A stretch of DNA of 6,233 nucleotides from Atribacteria bacterium SCGC AAA255-N14 (GTDB lineage: Bacteria > Atribacterota > JS1 > SB-45 > 34-128): the NCBI GenBank assembly GCA_000405345.1, contig ASPC01000076.1, forward strand, positions 1 through 6,233, read 5' to 3'. This document shows positions 1-4,717 of this stretch, piece by piece. A program made the translations under genes and the position numbers. The notes beneath the pieces were generated by a model that was not told the DNA's origin, made no database searches, and was given only the letters and a program-made list of their open reading frames with translations. Numbering within the stretch: the stretch's first letter is position 1; each line of letters opens with the position of its first letter.

Positions 1-1
1 C

Positions 2-169
2 GGCGTGATTGCCGCTGGTAAAAAGTATAATGCCCCCTTATTATTGGATATGATGGGTGTGGAGGATCAGTTTGGCTTATCCGGTGCCCCATGGGAACTG
101 CTTAAGACCTTTGAACTTACTGCCGAGCATATCGCAAAAAAGACCAAAGTGTTAAGCGAAAAGAAATAA
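2..169 (+). CDS. Transketolase, C-terminal end (partial, probably the C-terminal subunit of a split enzyme)
   Basis: The open frame enters from the left edge and ends at TAA 167-169, giving 55 residues. It contains GVEDQFGLSGAPWELL followed by an FELTAEHIAKK tail, which matches the conserved end of the transketolase C-terminal domain (the G-x-x-D-x-F-G-x-SG-x-x-x-ELL pattern before the last helix). Transketolase moves two-carbon ketol units between sugar phosphates in the cytosolic non-oxidative pentose phosphate pathway, using thiamine diphosphate. The short tail with a last helix and a lysine-rich end is like the separate C-terminal subunit found in many anaerobes, but the upstream part is missing, so split versus full-length cannot be told. 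The family call is firm for so short a fragment. It converges on the Nif3-like gene. Confidence 0.85.
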   Translation, partial: GVIAAGKKYNAPLLLDMMGVEDQFGLSGAPWELLKTFELTAEHIAKKTKVLSEKK

Positions 170-210
170 ATAAAAAGGAATGATAAAAATAGCTGTTATT
201 ATCTCACCCC

Positions 211-244
211 CACCTTAATCCTCCCCCCTCAAGGGGGAGGGGGA
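211..244. repeat. C/G-rich palindrome between convergent genes (REP-like or terminator-like)
   Basis: CCTCCCCC (220-227) and GGGGGAGG (233-240) form a perfect 8-bp stem around a 5-nt loop, CTCAA. It stands out in AT-rich surroundings and is preceded by another C-rich run (206-213). No real T-run follows on either strand, so it is a poor rho-independent terminator, although its place between convergent genes suits a bidirectional stop. C-rich/G-rich palindromes of this look are common as dispersed intergenic repeats in bacterial genomes, so a REP-like repeat is the other reading. Nothing else is seen in the gap 170-292. Confidence 0.5.
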
Positions 245-292
245 TTTGTTATAGAATTGCTAAATCTTCAATTACACATTACTCGTCAATCA

Positions 293-1384
293 TTATATTA
301 TTTCATATGGTGATTCCATTTTTTTACTTTTAATCAAAATATCTTGGGGAATTCCAAATTTTATTAATTGATTATAAAGAGCCTCAACGAAGAATTTTTC
401 GGTATCAAAATGTTCAATATCCAAAACATTCAATCCTAATTCTTTAGCTCTAAGGGCAGTATGATAAGTGATGTCTCCGGTTATATATAAGTCAGCGCCT
501 TTAGTATTAACTTGTTCTAAAAGAGAACCTCCTCCTCCCGTGCAAAGGGCTACTCTTTTTATCTTTTGTTCATTAGATTTAATAAGCCTGATATAGTGAG
601 CTTGAAGTCTATTTTTTACCTCCAGGGAGAATTTAGAAATTTCTACTTCACTATCTATCTCACCGAATATACCTATCCCATACGATGGTTTTGTTTTAAG
701 CTCATATACATCATAAGCCGGTTCTTCATAGGGGTGTACACTTTTCATCGCCTGTACAACTGAATCTAGATCTCTTTCTGCTACTACAGTTTCAATTTTT
801 ATTTCCTGGACTTCCTCTCTTTCTCCTATTTTCCCGATGAAAGGGTTAGTTCCTTCCATAGGTTTAAAAGTCCCTTTTCCGGTAACACCAAAAGATGTTT
901 CAGTGTATCTGCCGATCTTCCCCGCTCCTGTTTCAAAGATTGCCCGGCTAACTTTATCAGCATATTGTGTAGGCACATATACTGCAAATTTAAATATTTT
1001 TTCTGAACTGCTCTGCAGAGGAGCAATTTTCTTTATTCCTAATAAATTGGCTACATAATCGTTTAATCCCTTTTCGGCTAAGTCAAAATTGGTATGAAAA
1101 GCTACAAGATTTATTTTATGAGTAATAGCTTGATAAAGCAAAGAATTCTTCTGTTTAGTAATTTGCTTTAAAGGAGAAAAGAGAAGGGGATGGTGGGCAA
1201 TAATTAAATTTGCCTTATTTTCTAAAGCCTCATCCAAGACACCTTGAGTTACATCTAAGGATAGTAAAATTTTTATTACAGGGGCATTAAGGTCAGCAAA
1301 TTGAATGCCGCTGTTATCAAAACTTTCTTGCAAGAAAAAAGGGGCAATATTATCTAAATTATTTAAAAGATTTTTTACCTTCAT
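293..1384 (-). CDS. Nif3-like dinuclear metal center hexameric protein (YqfO type)
   Basis: The protein has 363 residues, close to the roughly 370 of Bacillus YqfO. Family metal ligands are visible: H64-H65 in AHHPLLF, D101 in FHTNFDLAEKGLND, and H325 and E329 in DIEHFDTE; GDITYH (303-308) lies just before. A middle segment (about 130-230, with KFAVYVP and SVHPYEEPAYDVYEL) is the PII/CutA-like insert that separates long Nif3 proteins from short ones such as E. coli YbgI. The cellular role of the family is unsettled; GTP cyclohydrolase or metal-related roles have been proposed, so no specific reaction is claimed. The start is ATG 1384, because AAGGTG (1390-1395 on this strand) sits 5 nt upstream; a longer TTG frame from 1456 has no such support. 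One oddity is E324, where the family usually has Gly before the ligand His. It is divergent from the U32 gene and converges with transketolase. Confidence 0.92.
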   Translation of the reverse strand: MKVKNLLNNLDNIAPFFLQESFDNSGIQFADLNAPVIKILLSLDVTQGVLDEALENKANLIIAHHPLLFSPLKQITKQKNSLLYQAITHKINLVAFHTNFDLAEKGLNDYVANLLGIKKIAPLQSSSEKIFKFAVYVPTQYADKVSRAIFETGAGKIGRYTETSFGVTGKGTFKPMEGTNPFIGKIGEREEVQEIKIETVVAERDLDSVVQAMKSVHPYEEPAYDVYELKTKPSYGIGIFGEIDSEVEISKFSLEVKNRLQAHYIRLIKSNEQKIKRVALCTGGGGSLLEQVNTKGADLYITGDITYHTALRAKELGLNVLDIEHFDTEKFFVEALYNQLIKFGIPQDILIKSKKMESPYEII

Positions 1385-1500
1385 TTTTTCACCTTCTCCC
1401 GTTAGTGTAAACTTATTTCTATCTTCTCTTTTTCTTAAATAATTAATTTTTAACAAGATACTAATTTATTCTAATTCTTGGTTTTCTTATCCTATTTTCT

Positions 1501-1540
1501 CAACTATCTAACCAGGTAACTAAATAACCAACTAACTAAT
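1501..1540. repeat. 8-nt tandem repeat, five imperfect units
   Basis: Read in steps of eight from 1501 the units are CAACTATC, TAACCAGG, TAACTAAA, TAACCAAC and TAACTAAT. The consensus is TAAC(C/T)A followed by two variable bases. The pattern is seen directly; its origin (slippage or a dispersed low-complexity repeat) is inference. It lies between the two divergent genes. Confidence 0.7.
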
Positions 1541-1548
1541 TTTCAACT

Positions 1549-1576
1549 CGATACTCAATACTATATACCCGATACT
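1549..1576. repeat. 7-nt tandem repeat, four imperfect units
   Basis: Read in steps of seven from 1549 the units are CGATACT, CAATACT, ATATACC and CGATACT. The first and last are identical. It follows the octamer array after only 8 nt and ends 42 nt before the TATAAT box of the U32 gene. Confidence 0.65.
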
Positions 1577-1592
1577 GTATTGGTCTATTAGG

Positions 1593-1624
1593 TTAATCGA
1601 TCAAAACTATGTTATCATTATAAT
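1593..1624 (+). promoter_or_regulatory. Possible promoter of the U32 gene
   Basis: TATAAT at 1619-1624 is a perfect -10 hexamer. There is no good -35: TTAATC (1593-1598) would leave a 20-nt spacer, and TCGATC (1597-1602) leaves 16 nt but matches only three bases. Transcription would start near 1631 and leave a leader of about 60 nt. AT-rich DNA gives such boxes by chance, so this is tentative. Confidence 0.35.
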
Positions 1625-1694
1625 ATATTTTCATAAATTTAAAAGTAAAATGACAAATAAATAGTAAATTACTTCAATTAAGAGGAGATAAAAG

Positions 1695-2924
1695 ATGAAA
1701 AGACCGGAGTTATTGGCTCCAGCCGGTAATTTAGAAAAATTAAAGATAGCGGTTATTTACGGGGCTGATGCAGTATATTTAGGCGGTGAGAATTTCGGAT
1801 TAAGGGCAGGAGCAAAAAATTTTACTCTGGAACAGCTAACAGAAGGGATAAAGTTTGCACACGATAGAGGGAAGAAGATTTATCTGACTCTTAATATAAT
1901 ACCCCACAATGAAGACCTGGTAGGATTACCCGAATATGTGGCTAAATTAAAGAAATTGGGCCTGGATGCGGTTATAATTTCAGATCCGGGAGTACTTAAG
2001 ATAGTTAAGAATATTATCCCGGGGATGGAGGTTCATTTAAGTACCCAGGCAAGTACTACTAATTATGCGGCAGTTAATTTTTGGTATGAGCAGGGTATTA
2101 GAAGGATAATTCTGGCTCGAGAATTATCCTTAGAAGAGATAGAAGAGATAATAAAAAAATCTCCTCCTGACATGAAAATTGAAACATTCGTGCACGGAGC
2201 TATGTGTATTTCCTATTCGGGCAGATGTCTGTTAAGTAATTATATGGTAGGTCGGGATGCTAACAGGGGAGATTGCGCACAATCCTGCAGATGGAGATAT
2301 TACCTTATGGAAGAGACGAGACCGGGGGAATATTTTCCGGTATATGAGGACAAAAAAGGAACTTATATTTTTAATTCCAAAGACTTGTGTATGATAGAGC
2401 ACCTTCCTTCATTAATAAAAGCAGGGATTTCCGTTTTTAAGATTGAAGGCAGAATGAAGAGTTCGTATTATGTGGCTACAGTGGTCAAAGCTTATCGGCA
2501 TCTTATTGATAGTTATTTTTCAAAACCTAAGGAACATTTTGGTGCTGAAAAATGGTTAGATGAGATAAAAAAAGTAAGTTATAGATATTTTACTACCGGA
2601 TTTTTCTTTACTAAACCAGGTGGAGAGGAACAAAGATATGATAGCAGTGCTTATATCAGGACTTACGATTTTGCCGGATTGATACTTGATTATAATACAG
2701 ACAATCAGATAGCTACCATAGAACAGAAAAACAGGATATTTGTAGGAGATGAAATTGAAATATTTGGTCCGGATGATGGTTTTTTTACCCAGAAAATCGA
2801 GAAAATGTGGGACGAAGAAGGGGAAGAAATCGAAGTTGCTCCCCATGCTAAGCAAATTATTAGAATTAAAATGTCTAAACCAGTAAAACTCTGGTATATA
2901 ATTAGAAAAATTAATGAAACTTAG
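1695..2924 (+). CDS. U32 family peptidase-like protein, TrhP/YrrO/YegQ type (tRNA 5-hydroxyuridine synthesis)
   Basis: The protein has 409 residues, near the size of B. subtilis YrrO. It opens with RPELLAPAGNLEKLKIAVIYGADAVY, the usual U32 start, and carries the U32 signature at 163-181 (E163, F165, G168, C171, G176, C178, S181), followed by C194, C198 and C232. Family knowledge: E. coli TrhP and Bacillus TrhP1/TrhP2 use prephenate-dependent chemistry to make 5-hydroxyuridine at tRNA position 34, probably with an Fe-S cluster held by these cysteines. 'Peptidase' is a historical name. KIEGRMKSSYYVATVVKAYR (249-268) is the conserved middle block, and the last 90 residues fit the U32 C-terminal beta domain. 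Start ATG 1695 has AGAGGAG (1681-1687) 7 nt upstream. No signal peptide or membrane span is seen, so it is cytosolic. No second TrhP-type gene or O-methyltransferase lies beside it here. It ends 12 nt from the convergent glycosylase gene. Confidence 0.9.
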   Translation: MKRPELLAPAGNLEKLKIAVIYGADAVYLGGENFGLRAGAKNFTLEQLTEGIKFAHDRGKKIYLTLNIIPHNEDLVGLPEYVAKLKKLGLDAVIISDPGVLKIVKNIIPGMEVHLSTQASTTNYAAVNFWYEQGIRRIILARELSLEEIEEIIKKSPPDMKIETFVHGAMCISYSGRCLLSNYMVGRDANRGDCAQSCRWRYYLMEETRPGEYFPVYEDKKGTYIFNSKDLCMIEHLPSLIKAGISVFKIEGRMKSSYYVATVVKAYRHLIDSYFSKPKEHFGAEKWLDEIKKVSYRYFTTGFFFTKPGGEEQRYDSSAYIRTYDFAGLILDYNTDNQIATIEQKNRIFVGDEIEIFGPDDGFFTQKIEKMWDEEGEEIEVAPHAKQIIRIKMSKPVKLWYIIRKINET

Positions 2925-2936
2925 ATAAAAATAATT

Positions 2937-3524
2937 CTAAAGCTCATCCATAGCTTTTTTAAGAGTTTTTATATCCTTCCAGGTTAGCTCTTTGGGGCTG
3001 CCCGGGAAAGTTGCTTCGTTTCTTAATAAATAACTGGGATGAAACATAGGAAATATTTTTATACCGCCTATCCAATCATGCCATTTGCCTCGAAGCTTAG
3101 TTATTCCCTGAGTTGTATCTAAAAGGTGTTGAGTGGGGATATTGCCCAGTGTAACGATAATTTTGGGATTGATCAAAGCAATCTGGGTTTCTAAATAAGG
3201 AAAACAGGTTACTATTTCGCTTTTAGAAGGATTACGATTTCCCGGCGGTCGGCATTTTAACATATTAGTTATAAATATATCTTCTCTTTTTATATCAACT
3301 GACTGCAAAATTTTAGTCAAAAGTTGGCCAGCTTTACCTACAAAGGGTATACCTTTAAGGTCTTCCTCTTCTCCCGGTGCCTCTCCGATAAACATTACCT
3401 TAGATTTTGCATTTCCTTCCCCGGGAACAACCTTGGTGCGGGAAAGATACAAAGGACATTTTTCACAATTTTCACATTTTTTTGCCACTTCTTCTATAGT
3501 AAGTGGATTAACATTTTTAGACAT
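2937..3524 (-). CDS. Uracil-DNA glycosylase, family 4 (type-4 UDG, Fe-S)
   Basis: The protein has 195 residues from ATG 3524, typical of family-4 enzymes. Numbering here is from the TTG codon 3 nt upstream. It cuts uracil from DNA formed by cytosine deamination or misincorporation, starting base excision repair. Motif A is GEAPGEEED (48-56), motif B is HPSYLLRN (163-170), and GIPFVGKAGQLL (59-70) lies between. C21, C24, C92 and C108 match the C-x2-C ... C ... C spacing of the 4Fe-4S cluster in Thermus-type family-4 enzymes. The domain is complete, with no truncation. A GGGAG site (3535-3539) sits 10 nt before ATG 3524 and 7 nt before TTG 3527, so the TTG is a real alternative start. It is transcribed alone and converges on the U32 gene; the 12-nt gap means the two transcripts probably overlap at their 3' ends. 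Confidence 0.95.
   Translation of the reverse strand: MSKNVNPLTIEEVAKKCENCEKCPLYLSRTKVVPGEGNAKSKVMFIGEAPGEEEDLKGIPFVGKAGQLLTKILQSVDIKREDIFITNMLKCRPPGNRNPSKSEIVTCFPYLETQIALINPKIIVTLGNIPTQHLLDTTQGITKLRGKWHDWIGGIKIFPMFHPSYLLRNEATFPGSPKELTWKDIKTLKKAMDEL
2939..2960 (+). terminator. Weak terminator-like hairpin after the U32 gene
   Basis: AAAGCT (2939-2944) pairs with AGCTTT (2952-2957) around a 7-nt loop, and T's run from 2955 to 2960. It would end U32 transcription while lying inside the last codons of the opposite-strand glycosylase. The stem is short and has only two G-C pairs. On the other strand the same stem is followed, after a few bases, by a second T-run (2925-2930 read as T's), so it may serve both genes. 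Confidence 0.35.
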
Positions 3525-3674
3525 CAATCTTTTACTCCCTTTTATTTTAATTATCGAAGTAAATATTAATGGAAAACTACTAATAATTATCTTAAGTTAT
3601 TAAATATTTTTATAATTTTAACATTTTTTTATACTTTTTAGCAAGGAATTAAGAGAAAAGTTTAGAGAAAAGTT
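3525..3674. other. AT-rich upstream region of the glycosylase gene
   Basis: The stretch between the glycosylase start and the next promoter is very AT-rich. On the minus strand GATAAT occurs at 3550-3555 and again at 3586-3591, either of which could be the glycosylase -10 box, but no matching -35 is clear. No coding region or RNA gene is seen. Confidence 0.4.
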
Positions 3675-3702
3675 TTGACAAATCATTTCCCTAAGGTATA
3701 AT
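3675..3702 (+). promoter_or_regulatory. Strong sigma-70-type promoter, TTGACA-16-TATAAT
   Basis: A perfect TTGACA (3675-3680) and a perfect TATAAT (3697-3702) are 16 nt apart; a second TATAAT overlaps at 3702-3707. It is the best promoter in the window. No coding start follows within its short transcription unit: a strong terminator lies at 3750-3777. Transcription is expected to begin near 3709. Confidence 0.75.
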
Positions 3703-3708
3703 ATAATT

Positions 3709-3781
3709 GTACGATAAGCTTGTTAATTTAGATCGGGATGCCGGTCGATAAAAAGTCTCCTTTACAGGAGACTTTTTATTT
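3709..3781 (+). ncRNA. Predicted short transcript (small RNA or attenuated leader)
   Basis: The transcript is bounded by the consensus promoter at 3675-3702 and the hairpin terminator at 3750-3777, giving about 70-75 nt. Besides the terminator it has a small stem, GATCGG (3731-3736) with CCGGTC (3741-3746), loop GATG, including one T-G pair. No start codon with a ribosome site is seen within it. I do not recognise a known RNA family. It may be an independent small RNA, or the leader and attenuator of a gene since lost or displaced by the repeats downstream. The ends are inferred. Confidence 0.5.
3750..3777. terminator. Perfect 12-bp bidirectional rho-independent terminator
   Basis: AAAAAGTCTCCT (3750-3761) pairs fully with AGGAGACTTTTT (3766-3777) around a TTAC loop. 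The A-run before the stem and the T-run after it make it work on both strands. On the plus strand it ends the short transcript from the promoter at 3675. On the minus strand it could stop transcripts coming from the repeat-rich region to the right and shield the glycosylase gene. Confidence 0.85.
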
Positions 3782-4007
3782 TGAAATGATGAAGTAGCCG
3801 GTCAATGTGACAGGAAAAGAGGGGTGTCAGCTCAATAATTCGGTAACCTTTAACGGACAAAATATTGAGTCTTAGGAGTTCTTTACCGGATAGTTGAGTT
3901 TTAGGTATTACTATAGATAGATGTCCTAAAGGAAGGCCTCGCGAAATGGAAAGCTGAACCATAGAAAAAATAGGATGTGTTGTTATTTTAATATATCTAA
4001 CACCCCC
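3782..4007. other. Intergenic stretch with no supported gene
   Basis: The minus strand is open from 4028 to 3762 (88 codons), but the first codon is a TTG inside a hairpin, the in-frame ATG at 3962 has no ribosome site, and the frame ends inside the terminator stem. The product is not recognised. The stretch is less AT-rich than the DNA on either side, which could mean old coding or RNA sequence. No plus-strand gene is seen. Confidence 0.4.
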
Positions 4008-4010
4008 TTG

Positions 4011-4035
4011 GAAACCCTTTATTTGCAAGGGTTTC
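4011..4035. repeat. Hairpin repeat, copy 1
   Basis: GAAACCCTT (4011-4019) and AAGGGTTTC (4027-4035) form a perfect 9-bp stem with loop TATTTGC. It is the best-preserved of four related copies in 640 bp; the others start at 4288, 4423 and 4646. Confidence 0.7.
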
Positions 4036-4051
4036 AGCCCCCTCCAGGAAT

Positions 4052-4087
4052 GCCCTTTTAACGCACGTAGAGTGCCTTTAAACGGGC
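4052..4087. repeat. Imperfect long hairpin
   Basis: GCCC (4052-4055) pairs with GGGC (4084-4087) and GCAC (4063-4066) with GTGC (4072-4075), with an AT-rich middle holding two mismatches and a bulge; the loop is GTAGA. A separate perfect 6-bp stem, CTGTAA/TTACAG with loop CCC, lies at 4151-4165. Confidence 0.5.
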
Positions 4088-4287
4088 CTCAATTTTCGAA
4101 AAATTAGTAATTAGAACATTTTTTTAGCCTTTTTTGACCTTACCAAAACTCTGTAACCCTTACAGGAAGCCACTTTCAGATTTTGAGGGGGGTGAAAATA
4201 GGCCAAAAAACACCCATTTTCCGAGGGTAAATATATAAGTCGAGGCGAAAAAGGGCGCTTAAAATCAAAAATACGCAGCCTACCTTT

Positions 4288-4314
4288 GAAACCTTTATTG
4301 TATAAGGCTTTCAG
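4288..4314. repeat. Hairpin repeat, copy 2
   Basis: GAAACCTT (4288-4295) and AAGGCTTTC (4304-4312) form a stem with one bulged base, followed by AG as in copy 1. It lies inside the MITE-like block rather than at its edge. Confidence 0.5.
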
Positions 4315-4422
4315 AAAAATATTGCCGTAGTGAAGTTTTTTGAGGTAGCCTAAGGTGATTGGTCATATTTTTTAAAATAGGTGCTTAAAAGGGCTTAAAA
4401 TGGCTTATTTTAGATGTGGGCG

Positions 4423-4449
4423 GAAAGCCTTATTTTATAAGGGTTTGAG
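4423..4449. repeat. Hairpin repeat, copy 3
   Basis: GAAAGCCTT (4423-4431) and AAGGGTTTG (4439-4447) form an imperfect stem around ATTTTAT, followed by AG. It makes the outer part of the right arm of the MITE-like block. Confidence 0.5.
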
Positions 4450-4529
4450 TGATTTTAAATTTAAAACTATTATAAAAAAGAGGAATTTCAAGAGTTTTGT
4501 AGAATATATATAGTGGTTACTACCCAAAA

Positions 4530-4544
4530 AGTACTTAAAGTACT
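4530..4544. repeat. Palindrome AGTACTT-A-AAGTACT
   Basis: This is a perfect 7-bp inverted repeat around one A, in the 270 bp between the MITE-like block and the transposase. The core AGTAC occurs again near 4558 and 4613. A protein binding site is possible, but AT-rich DNA gives such palindromes fairly often. Confidence 0.4.
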
Positions 4545-4592
4545 CATATTTCAAAAATAGTACAAATAACATCAAATAATATTAACTTGTAA

Positions 4593-4664
4593 GGCTAAAT
4601 TATTTTACTTATAGTACCTTGAAAACTTAATCAGCAAAAATGGCTAAAACCCTTTATTTTACTT
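4593..4664 (+). repeat. Direct repeat upstream of the transposase
   Basis: GGCTAAA followed directly by TTATTTTACTT at 4593-4610 recurs at 4642-4664 with five bases (ACCCT) between the two parts. The second copy overlaps the fourth hairpin-type motif (4646-4671). Paired sites this close to a transposase gene could be terminal or transposase-binding sequence; that is inference. Confidence 0.5.
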
Positions 4665-4672
4665 GCGTTTTA

Positions 4673-4681
4673 TGGTATAAT
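4673..4681 (+). promoter_or_regulatory. Extended -10 promoter of the transposase
   Basis: TGGTATAAT at 4673-4681 is a perfect extended -10 (TG-N-TATAAT), which can work without a good -35; none is visible. The start would be near 4688, leaving a leader of about 30 nt containing the strong ribosome site AAAGGAGGT (4704-4712). Confidence 0.55.
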
Positions 4682-4717
4682 TAATCATAAAATACTAATA
4701 AATAAAGGAGGTTACCA

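Larger units (their letters stand above)
1385..1694. other. Divergent intergenic region, 310 bp
   Basis: This AT-rich spacer lies between the minus-strand Nif3-like gene and the plus-strand U32 gene, so it must carry promoters for both. It holds the Nif3 ribosome site at 1390-1395, an octamer and a heptamer tandem repeat (1501-1576), a TATAAT box at 1619-1624 and the U32 ribosome site AGAGGAG at 1681-1687. No clear promoter for the Nif3 side was found by eye, and no RNA gene or extra coding region is seen. Confidence 0.6.
4008..4449. mobile_element. MITE-like element with imperfect long terminal inverted arms
   Basis: The two ends of this roughly 440-bp block are inverted copies of each other. 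On the left, AAACCCTT (4012-4019), AAGGGTTTC (4027-4035) and GCCCTTTTAACGCAC (4052-4066) occur in order. The reverse complement of the right end has AAACCCTT (4439-4446), AAGGCTTTC (4423-4431) and GCCCTTTTAAGCAC (4381-4394) in the same order. The right arm is about 12 nt longer, partly from a 10-nt tandem repeat (GCTTAAAAGG, GCTTAAAATG, GCTTATTTTA at 4383-4412). The inside has no gene but many small stems. No target-site duplication is obvious. A structured RNA, or decayed transposon ends, are other readings. Confidence 0.45.

Noticed and set aside
566..763. Plus-strand open frame of about 65 codons
   Set aside because: It lies fully inside the Nif3-like gene on the other strand, with no ribosome site or recognisable product.
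826..1058. Open frames on both strands in other frames
   Set aside because: They overlap the conserved Nif3 coding region and have no family features.
1385..1456. 24-residue upstream extension of the Nif3-like protein from TTG 1456
   Set aside because: The charged extension matches nothing in the family, while ATG 1384 has a ribosome site and starts where Nif3 proteins normally begin.
2556..2855. Minus-strand open frame of 99 codons
   Set aside because: It is antisense to the well-supported U32 gene, and its phenylalanine/isoleucine/serine-rich product looks like a shadow.
3324..3569. Plus-strand open frame of 81 codons
   Set aside because: It is antisense to the glycosylase start region and its product is low-complexity and Phe-rich.
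3709..3781. T-box or other known riboswitch leader
   Set aside because: It is too short, no T-box motif or known aptamer core is seen, and no gene follows.
4011..4671. CRISPR array from the four similar hairpin motifs
   Set aside because: The copies are divergent and spaced 277, 135 and 223 nt apart, without equal spacers or cas genes.
3782..4717. tRNA or rRNA gene in the long gap
   Set aside because: No cloverleaf with a T-loop GTTCGA-type motif or rRNA-like conserved block was found by eye.
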